Shown here: in pieces, positions 1-6,292 of the stretch
How the letters are laid out: each line of letters starts with the position of its first letter
Numbering within the stretch: the first letter of the stretch is position 1
Assembly (NCBI GenBank): GCA_029934175.1
Contig: JAOZMT010000135.1
Location: 1 to 6,363, forward strand
Origin: Victivallales bacterium
GTDB lineage: Bacteria; Verrucomicrobiota; Lentisphaeria; Victivallales; JAUVCU01
Reading direction: 5' to 3'
DNA length: 6,363 bases
Made by a program: the position numbers and the translations under genes
The notes under the pieces: model-generated
The model's input: only the letters and a program-made list of their open reading frames with translations
Told to the model about the DNA's origin: nothing
The model's database searches: none

Positions 1-52
1 TTACCACAGATAAAAAAATAAAAATCTGTGTTTATCTGAGTCTATCTGTGGT
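1..52. repeat. Palindromic intergenic repeat with 10-bp-phased ATCTGNG units
   Basis: The outer arms form a perfect 10-bp inverted repeat: ACCACAGATA at 3-12 and TATCTGTGGT at 43-52. The right half holds three units, ATCTGTG (24-30), ATCTGAG (34-40) and ATCTGTG (44-50), spaced exactly 10 bp apart. A competing inner hairpin pairs CACAGAT (5-11) with ATCTGTG (24-30) around a 12-nt A-rich loop. From memory, CCACAGAT/ATCTGTGG repeats of this style occur as dispersed intergenic elements in many unrelated bacteria; I cannot search for copies here. It lies about 150 nt beyond the tsaB stop codon. The window starts at the edge of the element, so it may continue to the left. Confidence 0.6.
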
Positions 53-94
53 TCAGTTAATCATTAAGGTTGTAGTTAGAAAAAATATAAATAA

Positions 95-119
95 AATCAA
101 TCCTAAAAATCCTGTCAAA
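95..119. repeat. Short tandem AATCCT motif next to the left repeat
   Basis: AATCCT occurs at 99-104 and again at 108-113, 9 bp apart, with a partial AATC unit at 95-98 and TGTCAAA following the second copy. On the minus strand this reads as GACAGGATT-like units, a phrase I associate with dispersed intergenic repeats of the same style as the element at 1-52. The two may be parts of one composite repeat. Only two full units are visible, so chance in AT-rich DNA is possible. Confidence 0.3.
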
Positions 120-127
120 TACATATT

Positions 128-176
128 TTAAACAGGTTAAATTATTAAATTGTCAAAATTAATAGGACAACTGTTT
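128..176 (-). terminator. Possible weak terminator or 3' hairpin after tsaB
   Basis: On the minus strand, downstream of the tsaB stop codon, a 5-bp stem pairs 170-166 with 154-150 (TTGTC/GACAA) around an 11-nt loop and is followed by a T-rich stretch. An outer 6-bp pairing, AAACAG at 130-135 with CTGTTT at 171-176, could stack outside it. The stem is short and poor in G and C, and the T tract is broken by A residues, so this is weak as an intrinsic terminator. It is the best candidate between the last gene and the repeat at the left edge. Confidence 0.22.
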
Positions 177-204
177 TTAAAGAGGATACAAAATATGAAT
201 TCTT

Positions 205-834
205 TTATTTTTTCTGAACAGCTGGTCGTATGTAAATAAGCTCTTGCAATGATGAATTCCAATTTTCATAATTTATGAACAGTAACTGCTCAACTGGGAT
301 ATGATCTATGAATTGAATTTGTGAAGTATCAGAGATAATACTTTTTATTGCGTTCTTTTCACTCTCTAATGCAACAATCATATCATTTGAATCTAAAACA
401 CTTAAATCTGATATTATTTGCTGTGTTGTTAAGTTTTGTTCTATATTTTCAACTCGGTATGAAACCAATTCTTTTTTCTTAGCATCATAAATAACTGATA
501 TTGGACTTGTAGTGTCAATGCTATTTGCTATTGCTAAACCAGATGGAATTGTTCTTGTTCTGATATGCTCCTTTTCAAAAGCAAAACCTAAAATAACAGA
601 TGAAGCTATTCTCATTCCTGTAAAACTTCCAGGTCCTGAACCTACAGTCCACTCTTTTATATCTTTTAATAAAATATTATTATCTTCTAAATTTGAAAAT
701 ATCCAACTTAAAAAAGTTACAGCCTCTCGACCTTGTAAATGTTTATAAGATTTAAAAACAATCTTTTTTTCTTCTACTAAACCAACTGCTAATGCTGCTT
801 CACTTCCTGAAAAATCTAATGCTGCAGAGTACAT
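205..834 (-). CDS. tsaB: TsaB: tRNA N6-threonylcarbamoyladenosine (t6A) biosynthesis protein
   Basis: TsaB (formerly YeaZ) is a cytoplasmic ASKHA-fold protein. It binds TsaD and, with TsaE, supports transfer of the threonylcarbamoyl group to A37 of ANN-decoding tRNAs; it is normally essential. The family signature GPGSFTGMRI is at residues 67-76, preceded by the usual helix and strand (IKEWTVGS). The N-terminus (ALDFSG, residues 5-10) matches the family's first strand, with DFS in place of the commoner DTS. At 209 residues it is slightly shorter than the roughly 230 of E. coli TsaB. The segment around residues 31-40 (KHLQGREAVT) replaces the common RHSE-like motif. The ATG at 834 lies 3 nt after the upstream stop codon and has a strong AAGGAGG 11 nt away, which fixes the start. 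It is the last gene of the operon. tsaC, tsaD and tsaE are not in the window. Confidence 0.95.
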   Translation of the reverse strand: MYSAALDFSGSEAALAVGLVEEKKIVFKSYKHLQGREAVTFLSWIFSNLEDNNILLKDIKEWTVGSGPGSFTGMRIASSVILGFAFEKEHIRTRTIPSGLAIANSIDTTSPISVIYDAKKKELVSYRVENIEQNLTTQQIISDLSVLDSNDMIVALESEKNAIKSIISDTSQIQFIDHIPVEQLLFINYENWNSSLQELIYIRPAVQKK

Positions 835-837
835 ATT

Positions 838-3800
838 TTATTCATCCTCCTTTTTACTTCCTGTAAATAAATTTTTTATATTAGTTAATTTTCTCCACTT
901 AACTTTATCTCCTTTACCAATTAATTCAGCACGCATTAACCAACTAATTGGAGATAATACTTTTGATATAATAGATCTCTCTTTCATTATAGTGCTTTTG
1001 ACATCAAATTTATATTTTTTTGTATTTAAAAAATATTTACCATTGCCACTCATAGAAATCATTGTTCCATCTGTTTTAAGATTCTCGACCTTAACATAAT
1101 CTCCCTTAAAATTTAAATCAGCTTCTACTTTAGATATTTTGCCTGATGTATTTTCTTTACCAAGTAATTGACTAAATGGGGCAACAATAGGGTTTGTCCA
1201 TAAATTAGCATTTGCAAGCGTAACTTTCCCTAGTCCTGTCATATCAACTTCATCATCAGGACATTCTCCAAAAACAACATTCAACTTACCAGTCAAATCT
1301 CCACCTTCTTTTAAATCTCCAATTTTCCAACCTTGATCTGTTACTAATGGGACTAATTGAACATCTGAAAATTTAAGTTTCATTGTTTTTATATCTTGTT
1401 CATCAAAAATATAATCTAATTCAATAACTCCACCATACGCATCAGCTTTTAAATCTACCAATTCTAAATAATGACTTCTATATCTTAACACTGCATTTCC
1501 ATTCTTGAATTTTATATCATCCCAAGTTCCTACTTCATCTTTAAATAAAATTTCTAATTCATCTTGCGTAACATTAACTATTGCTAATAAATCATAAACA
1601 TCTAATTTATTAAATTTACCATGAGGATGTTTGACTGTCGCAGTTGTAACAAAATTAGAATTATCAAAGGAGTCTTTTTTGAAGTTTCCAATTATATTAA
1701 CCTTGTATTCTGGTCTATCTACTAAAGTAAAAATATCGTTCGCTTTTTTAATCATTTCTGGTTCTAAAAAAGCTAGTATTTTATCGTAATGTGCATTGAA
1801 TTTATATTTACTTTTAATTGTTTTATTCTTCAAGTCAATAGACGCAGATAACTCACAATAATCTTCATTACCTAAATCAAACTTAACTTTTTTCAAAGTA
1901 AATGTTTGACCTGTAATTATAGTATGTATATCCGCATTATTTATTTCACCTTCATTAAATTTCAATTTAGGGGTTAGTAAATGAAAGTCGCCTAGAAATT
2001 CATTATCATAAATTGACTTTTTATATAATGCTCCATTCAATTTTATTAATTTTGTTGTAGGAAATTTAAATTTTTTATTAATTCTTTCTATTATTTCATT
2101 TGAATAAAGCTTTAAAATTTTATCTTTATCTGCATTAATATCGAATGTAGTTGATAAAGCCTTTGTTTTCATATCAAAAGTTCCACGAATAATTGCATAT
2201 TCTTTCTCTGACATTGATATTTTAAGTTTTGAAATTGATAAGAAATCTGAATTAAAATAACATTCACCAATTGCAGATTGAAATGCTATATCATCATAAG
2301 TAAACTTTGGCAAAGCAAAAGATAATTCTCCTTGATATTTTGGATTTGCAATATCTTTTAATTCAAGAGAAATCCCACCTTTTAACTTAAATGGATTATC
2401 AGTCCATTCCAAATTATGCTTAAATGGGCTTGTCACTTTTTTTTGTTCTAGAATTGCTTGCAACTGATCTAAGTATATACTGCTTTCAAAATCAACAAAT
2501 AATTTTTTATCAGAATTATCCCAATGTCCATTTAAATGTAAAGTATTTAAAGAATTAGATTTAATGCTGATATTTGAATCTTTAAAAGCTATAATATCCT
2601 TATCAATCTTGAGAGATGTATTAAGTTTTTTCAAATATATATTGTCAATCATAAGATCATTTACAGTCAATTCTATTTTTCCACTTGCATTATCAATATT
2701 TTTGTTTGTATTATAAAGAATGCGTCCTTTTGTTTTGATTTTAGATAAGTCATTTGTTGCGATTTGTGCATATTTCTTAATATCTTTAGGCAAATAATTT
2801 AAAATGGTATCTGGTTTTACACTAGCTCCAAATGTTGTATTAAAATCTCCAGTTTTAAGATTCCAAACTATTTGTGTTCCTATGTTTTGTCCTTTAGGTA
2901 AATTAATATCTAATTTTTGGACATCTAGAATATTATTTTTATAATTTAATTTAGTTTCTATTTTTTCACATATTTGTTGTTTTATTTCAATATTTTCAAC
3001 CTTGATATCTGCGATTATTTTACTGTTTTTTAAATCGTTTAAATTAGAGTCTAATTTTATTGAAGAATTTATTTTAGAAGAGTTTGAGATTTTTATATCC
3101 TTTAAATAGTCTTTAGGAATATACGGATATATAGTTTTTAAGTTTAAGTTAATATTTCCATCAAAATTTAAATTTTTATTCTGTAAATTATAAATACAGT
3201 CAAACATCGCCTCTTCTTCTAATTGTTCTATTTCTACATTTTGGCAAGTAATAATATTGTTTTGATAAATGATTTTGGCATTGAATTTTGAAAAAAGAAA
3301 CTTATCATATCCTACTTTTGGAGCAATAAATGATGCATTTATAATATTTTTTTTATCATCAGCAAAATCTAAAACTAAATCTAAATTCACTTCTCTTGGG
3401 ACATCTTTTTCAATAATGATTTTTGAAAGAATATCTTTATATTTTTCTATAATATTTTCTTGCGAGTTGTGCAAAATGGAATCAATGTTATAGAATTTCC
3501 CTGAAAGATTGAGCTTTGTGTTAAATGCATTTAAAACAACTGGTTTTAAAAATATATTATTATCTTTAAATTTCAACGAAATATAAAAATTCTCCAAAAG
3601 CAATTTTTTTTCATTTAGCACAGGTCGCAAAGATTTATCAATTTTGCAAATAACAGAGCAACCTGCGAACTGTGCAGATTCTAATAATTTAATTCCTCCC
3701 AAAGAAAAGGTAGGATTTAGTTTTAAATAAGCTTTTTTTGCTCTAATTTCTGATTTGTTATTCTTGCCAATTATTTTTAAATTTTTTATTTCTATGTTAG

Positions 3801-4017
3801 AAAAAATTCCACATTTTATACCACTTGCAGAAAATTCATAATCTTTATCTGATATTTTTTCTAAAATAACATTGCGAAGGACACGAGGCACGCCACGAGT
3901 GCTAAACCAATGATTTGCAAACATTACACCAATAATAAAGATTGCTAAGAAAATACAACCCCATAAAAGAACAGTTCGTTTTTTTAAATTTTTTAATTTT
4001 CTAAATAGTTTTTTCAT
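838..4017 (-). CDS. Large AsmA-like inner-membrane-anchored protein, putative bridge-like lipid transporter
   Basis: This reads as a member of the AsmA-like superfamily (AsmA, TamB, YhdP, YdbH and relatives), whose large members span the periplasm as hydrophobic beta-grooves and are implicated in moving phospholipid to the outer membrane. What is visible: a basic N-terminus (MKKLFRKLKNLKKR), one transmembrane helix at about residues 15-35, then about 1000 residues of alternating beta-strand-like sequence with no further membrane segment. Residues ~150-890 contain tandem modules of ~110-115 residues, each carrying a strand pair followed by a D-x-IL-x-(Y/F)-L-like anchor. The C-terminal ~130 residues (from about 928, with NLWTNPIVAPFSQLLG, a strand pair and a final KWRKL) resemble the conserved AsmA-like C-terminus. 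I chose ATG 4017; a TTG at 4023 would add two residues. The gene overlaps cbiET by 17 nt, has no clear Shine-Dalgarno and is probably translationally coupled. Lipid transport is an inference from the family; the exact subfamily is uncertain. Confidence 0.8.
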   Translation of the reverse strand: MKKLFRKLKNLKKRTVLLWGCIFLAIFIIGVMFANHWFSTRGVPRVLRNVILEKISDKDYEFSASGIKCGIFSNIEIKNLKIIGKNNKSEIRAKKAYLKLNPTFSLGGIKLLESAQFAGCSVICKIDKSLRPVLNEKKLLLENFYISLKFKDNNIFLKPVVLNAFNTKLNLSGKFYNIDSILHNSQENIIEKYKDILSKIIIEKDVPREVNLDLVLDFADDKKNIINASFIAPKVGYDKFLFSKFNAKIIYQNNIITCQNVEIEQLEEEAMFDCIYNLQNKNLNFDGNINLNLKTIYPYIPKDYLKDIKISNSSKINSSIKLDSNLNDLKNSKIIADIKVENIEIKQQICEKIETKLNYKNNILDVQKLDINLPKGQNIGTQIVWNLKTGDFNTTFGASVKPDTILNYLPKDIKKYAQIATNDLSKIKTKGRILYNTNKNIDNASGKIELTVNDLMIDNIYLKKLNTSLKIDKDIIAFKDSNISIKSNSLNTLHLNGHWDNSDKKLFVDFESSIYLDQLQAILEQKKVTSPFKHNLEWTDNPFKLKGGISLELKDIANPKYQGELSFALPKFTYDDIAFQSAIGECYFNSDFLSISKLKISMSEKEYAIIRGTFDMKTKALSTTFDINADKDKILKLYSNEIIERINKKFKFPTTKLIKLNGALYKKSIYDNEFLGDFHLLTPKLKFNEGEINNADIHTIITGQTFTLKKVKFDLGNEDYCELSASIDLKNKTIKSKYKFNAHYDKILAFLEPEMIKKANDIFTLVDRPEYKVNIIGNFKKDSFDNSNFVTTATVKHPHGKFNKLDVYDLLAIVNVTQDELEILFKDEVGTWDDIKFKNGNAVLRYRSHYLELVDLKADAYGGVIELDYIFDEQDIKTMKLKFSDVQLVPLVTDQGWKIGDLKEGGDLTGKLNVVFGECPDDEVDMTGLGKVTLANANLWTNPIVAPFSQLLGKENTSGKISKVEADLNFKGDYVKVENLKTDGTMISMSGNGKYFLNTKKYKFDVKSTIMKERSIISKVLSPISWLMRAELIGKGDKVKWRKLTNIKNLFTGSKKEDE
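846..852 (-). promoter_or_regulatory. Strong Shine-Dalgarno for tsaB inside the preceding gene
   Basis: AAGGAGG on the minus strand lies 11 nt upstream of the tsaB ATG, within the last Lys-Glu-Asp codons of the AsmA-like gene. It is the most complete ribosome binding site in the window. It suggests that tsaB is translated on its own initiation signal rather than only by readthrough coupling, which makes sense for a probably essential protein at the end of a long transcript. Confidence 0.8.
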
Positions 4018-5224
4018 ATACAAATAAATTTATAGTGTTTTCTGACTTCATAAATCGAGCGCCAGCTATTTTCTTGGAACGATTAATACTCAATGATATA
4101 ACTTCACTATTTACTTCTTTTAGACAATTTGTTAACGCAGAAGTTGTTTCAAGTAAAACAGCACTTGCAACCATAATTCCGCCAGGTAACAACATCTTAA
4201 AAGCAGATTCTGCGATTTGTGCAATATCTTGTCCGCCACCACCTATAAAAATAGCTGATGCTAAAGGTAATTTTGCGACTTGTGCAAGTGAGTTATCACA
4301 AATAGATTGAATATTATTTAATCCAAAATTCTTAATGTTTTGCTGTATCATTTCTTCGCGTTCTTTTTGTTGTTCAATAGAATAAACCATAATGTTTTTA
4401 TTTAAACTTGCAATTTCAAGTCCTATAGAGCCACTTCCTGCTCCTAAATCCCACATTACCCCACTTCTTAATCTTAATTTTGATATAATAATTGCACGCA
4501 CTTCACTATGTGTTATTAATCTATTTTCGTGAACAAATATTGAATCTTGCAAACCTAATGCCAATCCTGGTTTTTGAATAAATTTATCAACAGGAAGTAA
4601 CATCAAAACAGAAAGTCCACTAATTTTAAAATTAACTATTTTTCTTAATTTTTCAATAATAACTTTTTCATTGTCACTTCCTAAATTTTCTCCAACAGCA
4701 GCAAGTCTATCACTTGCATTTGGAAAATTTTTGAGAAGTTCTTGAGCTATTAATGGGACTGTTCGTTGAGAATCCGAATAAATAACAGGTAATTCTGCAT
4801 TAAGGATTTCACGCCAAGGTAAATTTGAATTTCTTCCATGTAATGAAAAAAAAGATGCCTTTTCCCAAGGCTGACAAATTTTAGAACATAGAGATTGCAT
4901 TGCTGAAATATTAGGATAAATTAGGATTTGGTTAAAAGGTAAGCTTGTTTTGAAAAAATTTGCTACTCCAAAAAATAGCGAGTCGCCAGAGGATAATATT
5001 GTTATATCTTCTCCTTTTTTGATTCTTTCTAATAAACCATCTGCAATTGATATAAAATTTTTATCAAGGACTATTTTTTCACCAACAAAGTCAGGAAAAA
5101 AATCAAGTAACCTTTGTCCGCCAGCTATGACTTTAGCCGACAAAACTAATTCATTAATAAAAGCAGTTAATGATTGTTCGTTTAAACCGCAACTTACAAT
5201 AGTTAACTGCCCTTGTTCTTTCAT
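4001..5224 (-). CDS. cbiET: CbiE-CbiT fusion: precorrin-6Y C5,15-methyltransferase (decarboxylating), CobL type
   Basis: This is a cytoplasmic enzyme of corrin-ring synthesis in the cobalamin (B12) pathway. It adds SAM-derived methyl groups at C5 and C15 and removes the C12 acetate carboxyl. The CbiE half (about 1-210) shows the tetrapyrrole-methylase pattern: LTIVSCGLNEQSLT (7-20), AGGQRLL (34-40), SSGDSLFFG (78-86; the family usually has GDP, here GDS) and SLHGR (127-131). The CbiT half (about 222-407) shows ITHSEVRA (237-244), the SAM-binding WDLGAGSGSIGLE (258-270), the acidic SIEQ (282-285), IFIGGGG (325-331) and LLPGGIMVASAVLLET (345-360). At 407 residues it is full length for CobL-type fusions. 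Its ATG overlaps the last base of the ompH stop codon (TAATG) with no visible Shine-Dalgarno, so translation is probably coupled. No other B12 gene is in the window. Whether the pathway is the aerobic or the anaerobic one cannot be decided from this gene alone. Confidence 0.93.
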   Translation of the reverse strand: MKEQGQLTIVSCGLNEQSLTAFINELVLSAKVIAGGQRLLDFFPDFVGEKIVLDKNFISIADGLLERIKKGEDITILSSGDSLFFGVANFFKTSLPFNQILIYPNISAMQSLCSKICQPWEKASFFSLHGRNSNLPWREILNAELPVIYSDSQRTVPLIAQELLKNFPNASDRLAAVGENLGSDNEKVIIEKLRKIVNFKISGLSVLMLLPVDKFIQKPGLALGLQDSIFVHENRLITHSEVRAIIISKLRLRSGVMWDLGAGSGSIGLEIASLNKNIMVYSIEQQKEREEMIQQNIKNFGLNNIQSICDNSLAQVAKLPLASAIFIGGGGQDIAQIAESAFKMLLPGGIMVASAVLLETTSALTNCLKEVNSEVISLSINRSKKIAGARFMKSENTINLFVYEKTI

Positions 5225-5772
5225 TATTTTTTATTCAACGAAGATAAAAGAGTTGCTGTTATATCAAGAGATTGGTCAAAATACACTACTGATGATAAAC
5301 CATTCGCAGTTTTACCTGAACTGTCAATAACAATAGTATATTTTTTATCTTTACAATATGCTGTTACAAGATTTTTTATTTCATCAATAAGTTTTTTTCT
5401 GACTTGCATAAACTCATCCATTAATTCTTTTTTCTTGTCACGATTAAAAGCTACTATTTCTTGTTCTTTTTTAGCAAGTTCTTGCTCTTTAATATTCATC
5501 TCTCCAATCTTTATTTTTCTAGTTTCAGGACTTAAAGCTATACTTTGAGATGCTACTTTTAATTCTTCTAATTCTTTTTTTAAGCTTTTATGCTGACTTA
5601 TTGCGTTTTGTGCATATTGTTTAAAAGCATCAGTCTTCTTCTTGAATTGTGTTTCTGCTAATTTTGTCTTATAGTAATCAGCAAATAACTTTTCCATATT
5701 AACCACGCACATTGCACTTTCTGCAAATAATGAAAAAGAACATAAAAAAGCAAGTAATATTAATTTTTTCAT
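5224..5772 (-). CDS. OmpH/Skp-family periplasmic chaperone
   Basis: Skp/OmpH proteins are trimeric, jellyfish-shaped periplasmic holdases that carry unfolded outer-membrane proteins from the Sec exit to the BAM complex. The first ~20 residues form a Sec signal peptide (MKK, then a hydrophobic LILLAFLCSFSLF stretch, with possible cleavage after SLFA or AESA). The mature protein opens with the family strand and motif CVVNMEKLFADYYKTK (22-37). Next comes a long charged helical hairpin rich in K, E and Q (about 38-125), matching the tentacle coiled coil. A C-terminal part (about 133-182) holds a KKYTIVIDSSG strand typical of the family's body domain. At 182 residues it is of normal length for the family. 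The ATG lies in an ATGA overlap with the upstream stop codon; a weak AAGG (5780-5783) sits 7 nt before it. The family is clear; the name skp would assume orthology with the E. coli gene. Confidence 0.92.
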   Translation of the reverse strand: MKKLILLAFLCSFSLFAESAMCVVNMEKLFADYYKTKLAETQFKKKTDAFKQYAQNAISQHKSLKKELEELKVASQSIALSPETRKIKIGEMNIKEQELAKKEQEIVAFNRDKKKELMDEFMQVRKKLIDEIKNLVTAYCKDKKYTIVIDSSGKTANGLSSVVYFDQSLDITATLLSSLNKK

Positions 5773-6173
5773 TTTTTTACCTTGATTTTTGTAAGAATTT
5801 TATTAATAAAAACTTTTAAACTTTTTTTCTCATCTTTTAAAATAGTTTGAAGTTCTCCATAATCAAAAAATAATCCGCCACAACCTGTGCAATGATCCAA
5901 TTCAACGCCACCTCGTTCTATCTTGACAATTGCATCTGCATTACATTTTGGACATATAGTGCCTGCTAAAACAGCAACCCCATTTTCATTTGCTCTTTCG
6001 ACTTTTAATTCTGCCATTAATTGTAACTTTGCTTTTCTTTCTCCATAAAGCAGCATTTCCAATTCTCCTTTGTCTAACCAAATACCACGACAATCTTTAT
6101 TGTGACAGCGATCAACTAAAACTCCTTCCAATTCACTTTTTACCATATCCTCATGACAACGATAACATCTCAT
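5769..6173 (-). CDS. Double TFIIB-type zinc-ribbon protein of unknown function
   Basis: This 134-residue, probably cytoplasmic protein carries two copies of the small zinc-ribbon module found in many uncharacterised bacterial proteins (zf-TFIIB style). Ribbon 1 has CYRC (C3, C6) and C23/C28, followed by RGIWLDKGELEMLL. Ribbon 2 has CPKC (C74, C77) and CTGC (C95, C98), followed by GGLFFDYGELQTIL. Each matches the CPxC...CxxCxGxWxDxGEL family pattern. The second knuckle of ribbon 1 is CHNKDC, with four residues between the cysteines instead of two. A Lys/Glu-rich linker (about 46-62) joins the ribbons, and the C-terminus is basic (KILTKIKVKK). No signal peptide or membrane helix is seen. ATG 6173 is supported by AAAGGAG 7 nt upstream. 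It is the first gene of the operon and overlaps ompH by 4 nt. The biochemical role is unknown; zinc binding is inferred from the cysteines. Confidence 0.87.
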   Translation of the reverse strand: MRCYRCHEDMVKSELEGVLVDRCHNKDCRGIWLDKGELEMLLYGERKAKLQLMAELKVERANENGVAVLAGTICPKCNADAIVKIERGGVELDHCTGCGGLFFDYGELQTILKDEKKSLKVFINKILTKIKVKK

Positions 6174-6180
6174 AACTTGA

Positions 6181-6187
6181 CTCCTTT
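6181..6187 (-). promoter_or_regulatory. Ribosome binding site of the first operon gene
   Basis: AAAGGAG on the minus strand lies 7 nt before the ATG at 6173, a textbook position. It confirms the start codon of the zinc-ribbon gene. The only other strong site in the operon is the one in front of tsaB. Confidence 0.75.
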
Positions 6188-6221
6188 TTTTATTTTATTT
6201 TTTGCATAATTCGCAATTTAC

Positions 6222-6246
6222 TTCTAAATATATAATAGATTTAGAA
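6222..6246. promoter_or_regulatory. Perfect 8-bp dyad over the putative promoter (operator candidate)
   Basis: TTCTAAAT (6222-6229) and its exact reverse complement ATTTAGAA (6239-6246) flank a 9-bp spacer. The dyad covers the proposed -10 and part of the -10/-35 spacer, where a dimeric repressor would block RNA polymerase. No poly-T tract follows the dyad on either strand in the way an intrinsic terminator needs. No cognate regulator is encoded here, and the binding protein is unknown. A smaller dyad, TTGC (6202-6205) with GCAA (6213-6216), lies in the leader 25 bp away centre to centre. Confidence 0.35.
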
Positions 6247-6254
6247 AAAATCAA
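6227..6254 (-). promoter_or_regulatory. Candidate sigma-70-type promoter of the five-gene operon
   Basis: On the minus strand a TTGATT -35 candidate (6249-6254) and a TATATT -10 candidate (6227-6232) are separated by 16 bp. Transcription would start near 6220, giving a leader of about 45 nt. Upstream, at 6263-6290, poly-A and poly-T tracts form an 8-bp inverted repeat (TAAAAAAA/TTTTTTTA) and could act like an UP element. In DNA this AT-rich, -10-like sequences are common by chance, so the call rests mainly on position: it is the only intergenic space upstream of the operon within the window. Confidence 0.4.
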
Positions 6255-6292
6255 TTATTAATTAAAAAAAGTTTAATTTTAATTTTTTTATA

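Noticed and set aside
24..50. CRISPR array
   Set aside because: Three 7-bp units at a 10-bp period have no room for spacers; this is a short phased repeat.
512..748. Open frame on the plus strand inside tsaB (78 codons)
   Set aside because: It lies opposite the well-supported TsaB coding region, including the GPGSFTG motif, and its translation shows no family features.
4018..4023. TTG start at 4023 for the AsmA-like gene
   Set aside because: ATG 4017 is only two codons downstream, gives a normal MKK start and needs no rare start codon. Neither start has a Shine-Dalgarno, so the choice remains slightly open.
4035..4310. Plus-strand frame of 91 codons opposite the CbiT domain
   Set aside because: It is antisense to the conserved IGGGG and LLPGG motifs of CbiT. 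The translation is not recognisable.
4950..5548. Two overlapping plus-strand frames opposite cbiET and ompH (126 and 111 codons)
   Set aside because: They are antisense to clearly conserved CbiE and OmpH sequence. Low stop density on the antisense strand explains them, and neither has a convincing ribosome binding site.
5990..6175. Plus-strand frame of 61 codons with a hydrophobic start
   Set aside because: It is opposite the zinc-ribbon gene, whose paired cysteines are clearly under selection. The hydrophobic run comes from the complement of Lys/Glu codons.
6231..6236. TATAAT on the plus strand as a divergent promoter
   Set aside because: No -35-like hexamer lies at 15-19 bp upstream, no gene starts on the plus strand before the window ends, and the match lies inside the spacer of the dyad in AT-only DNA.
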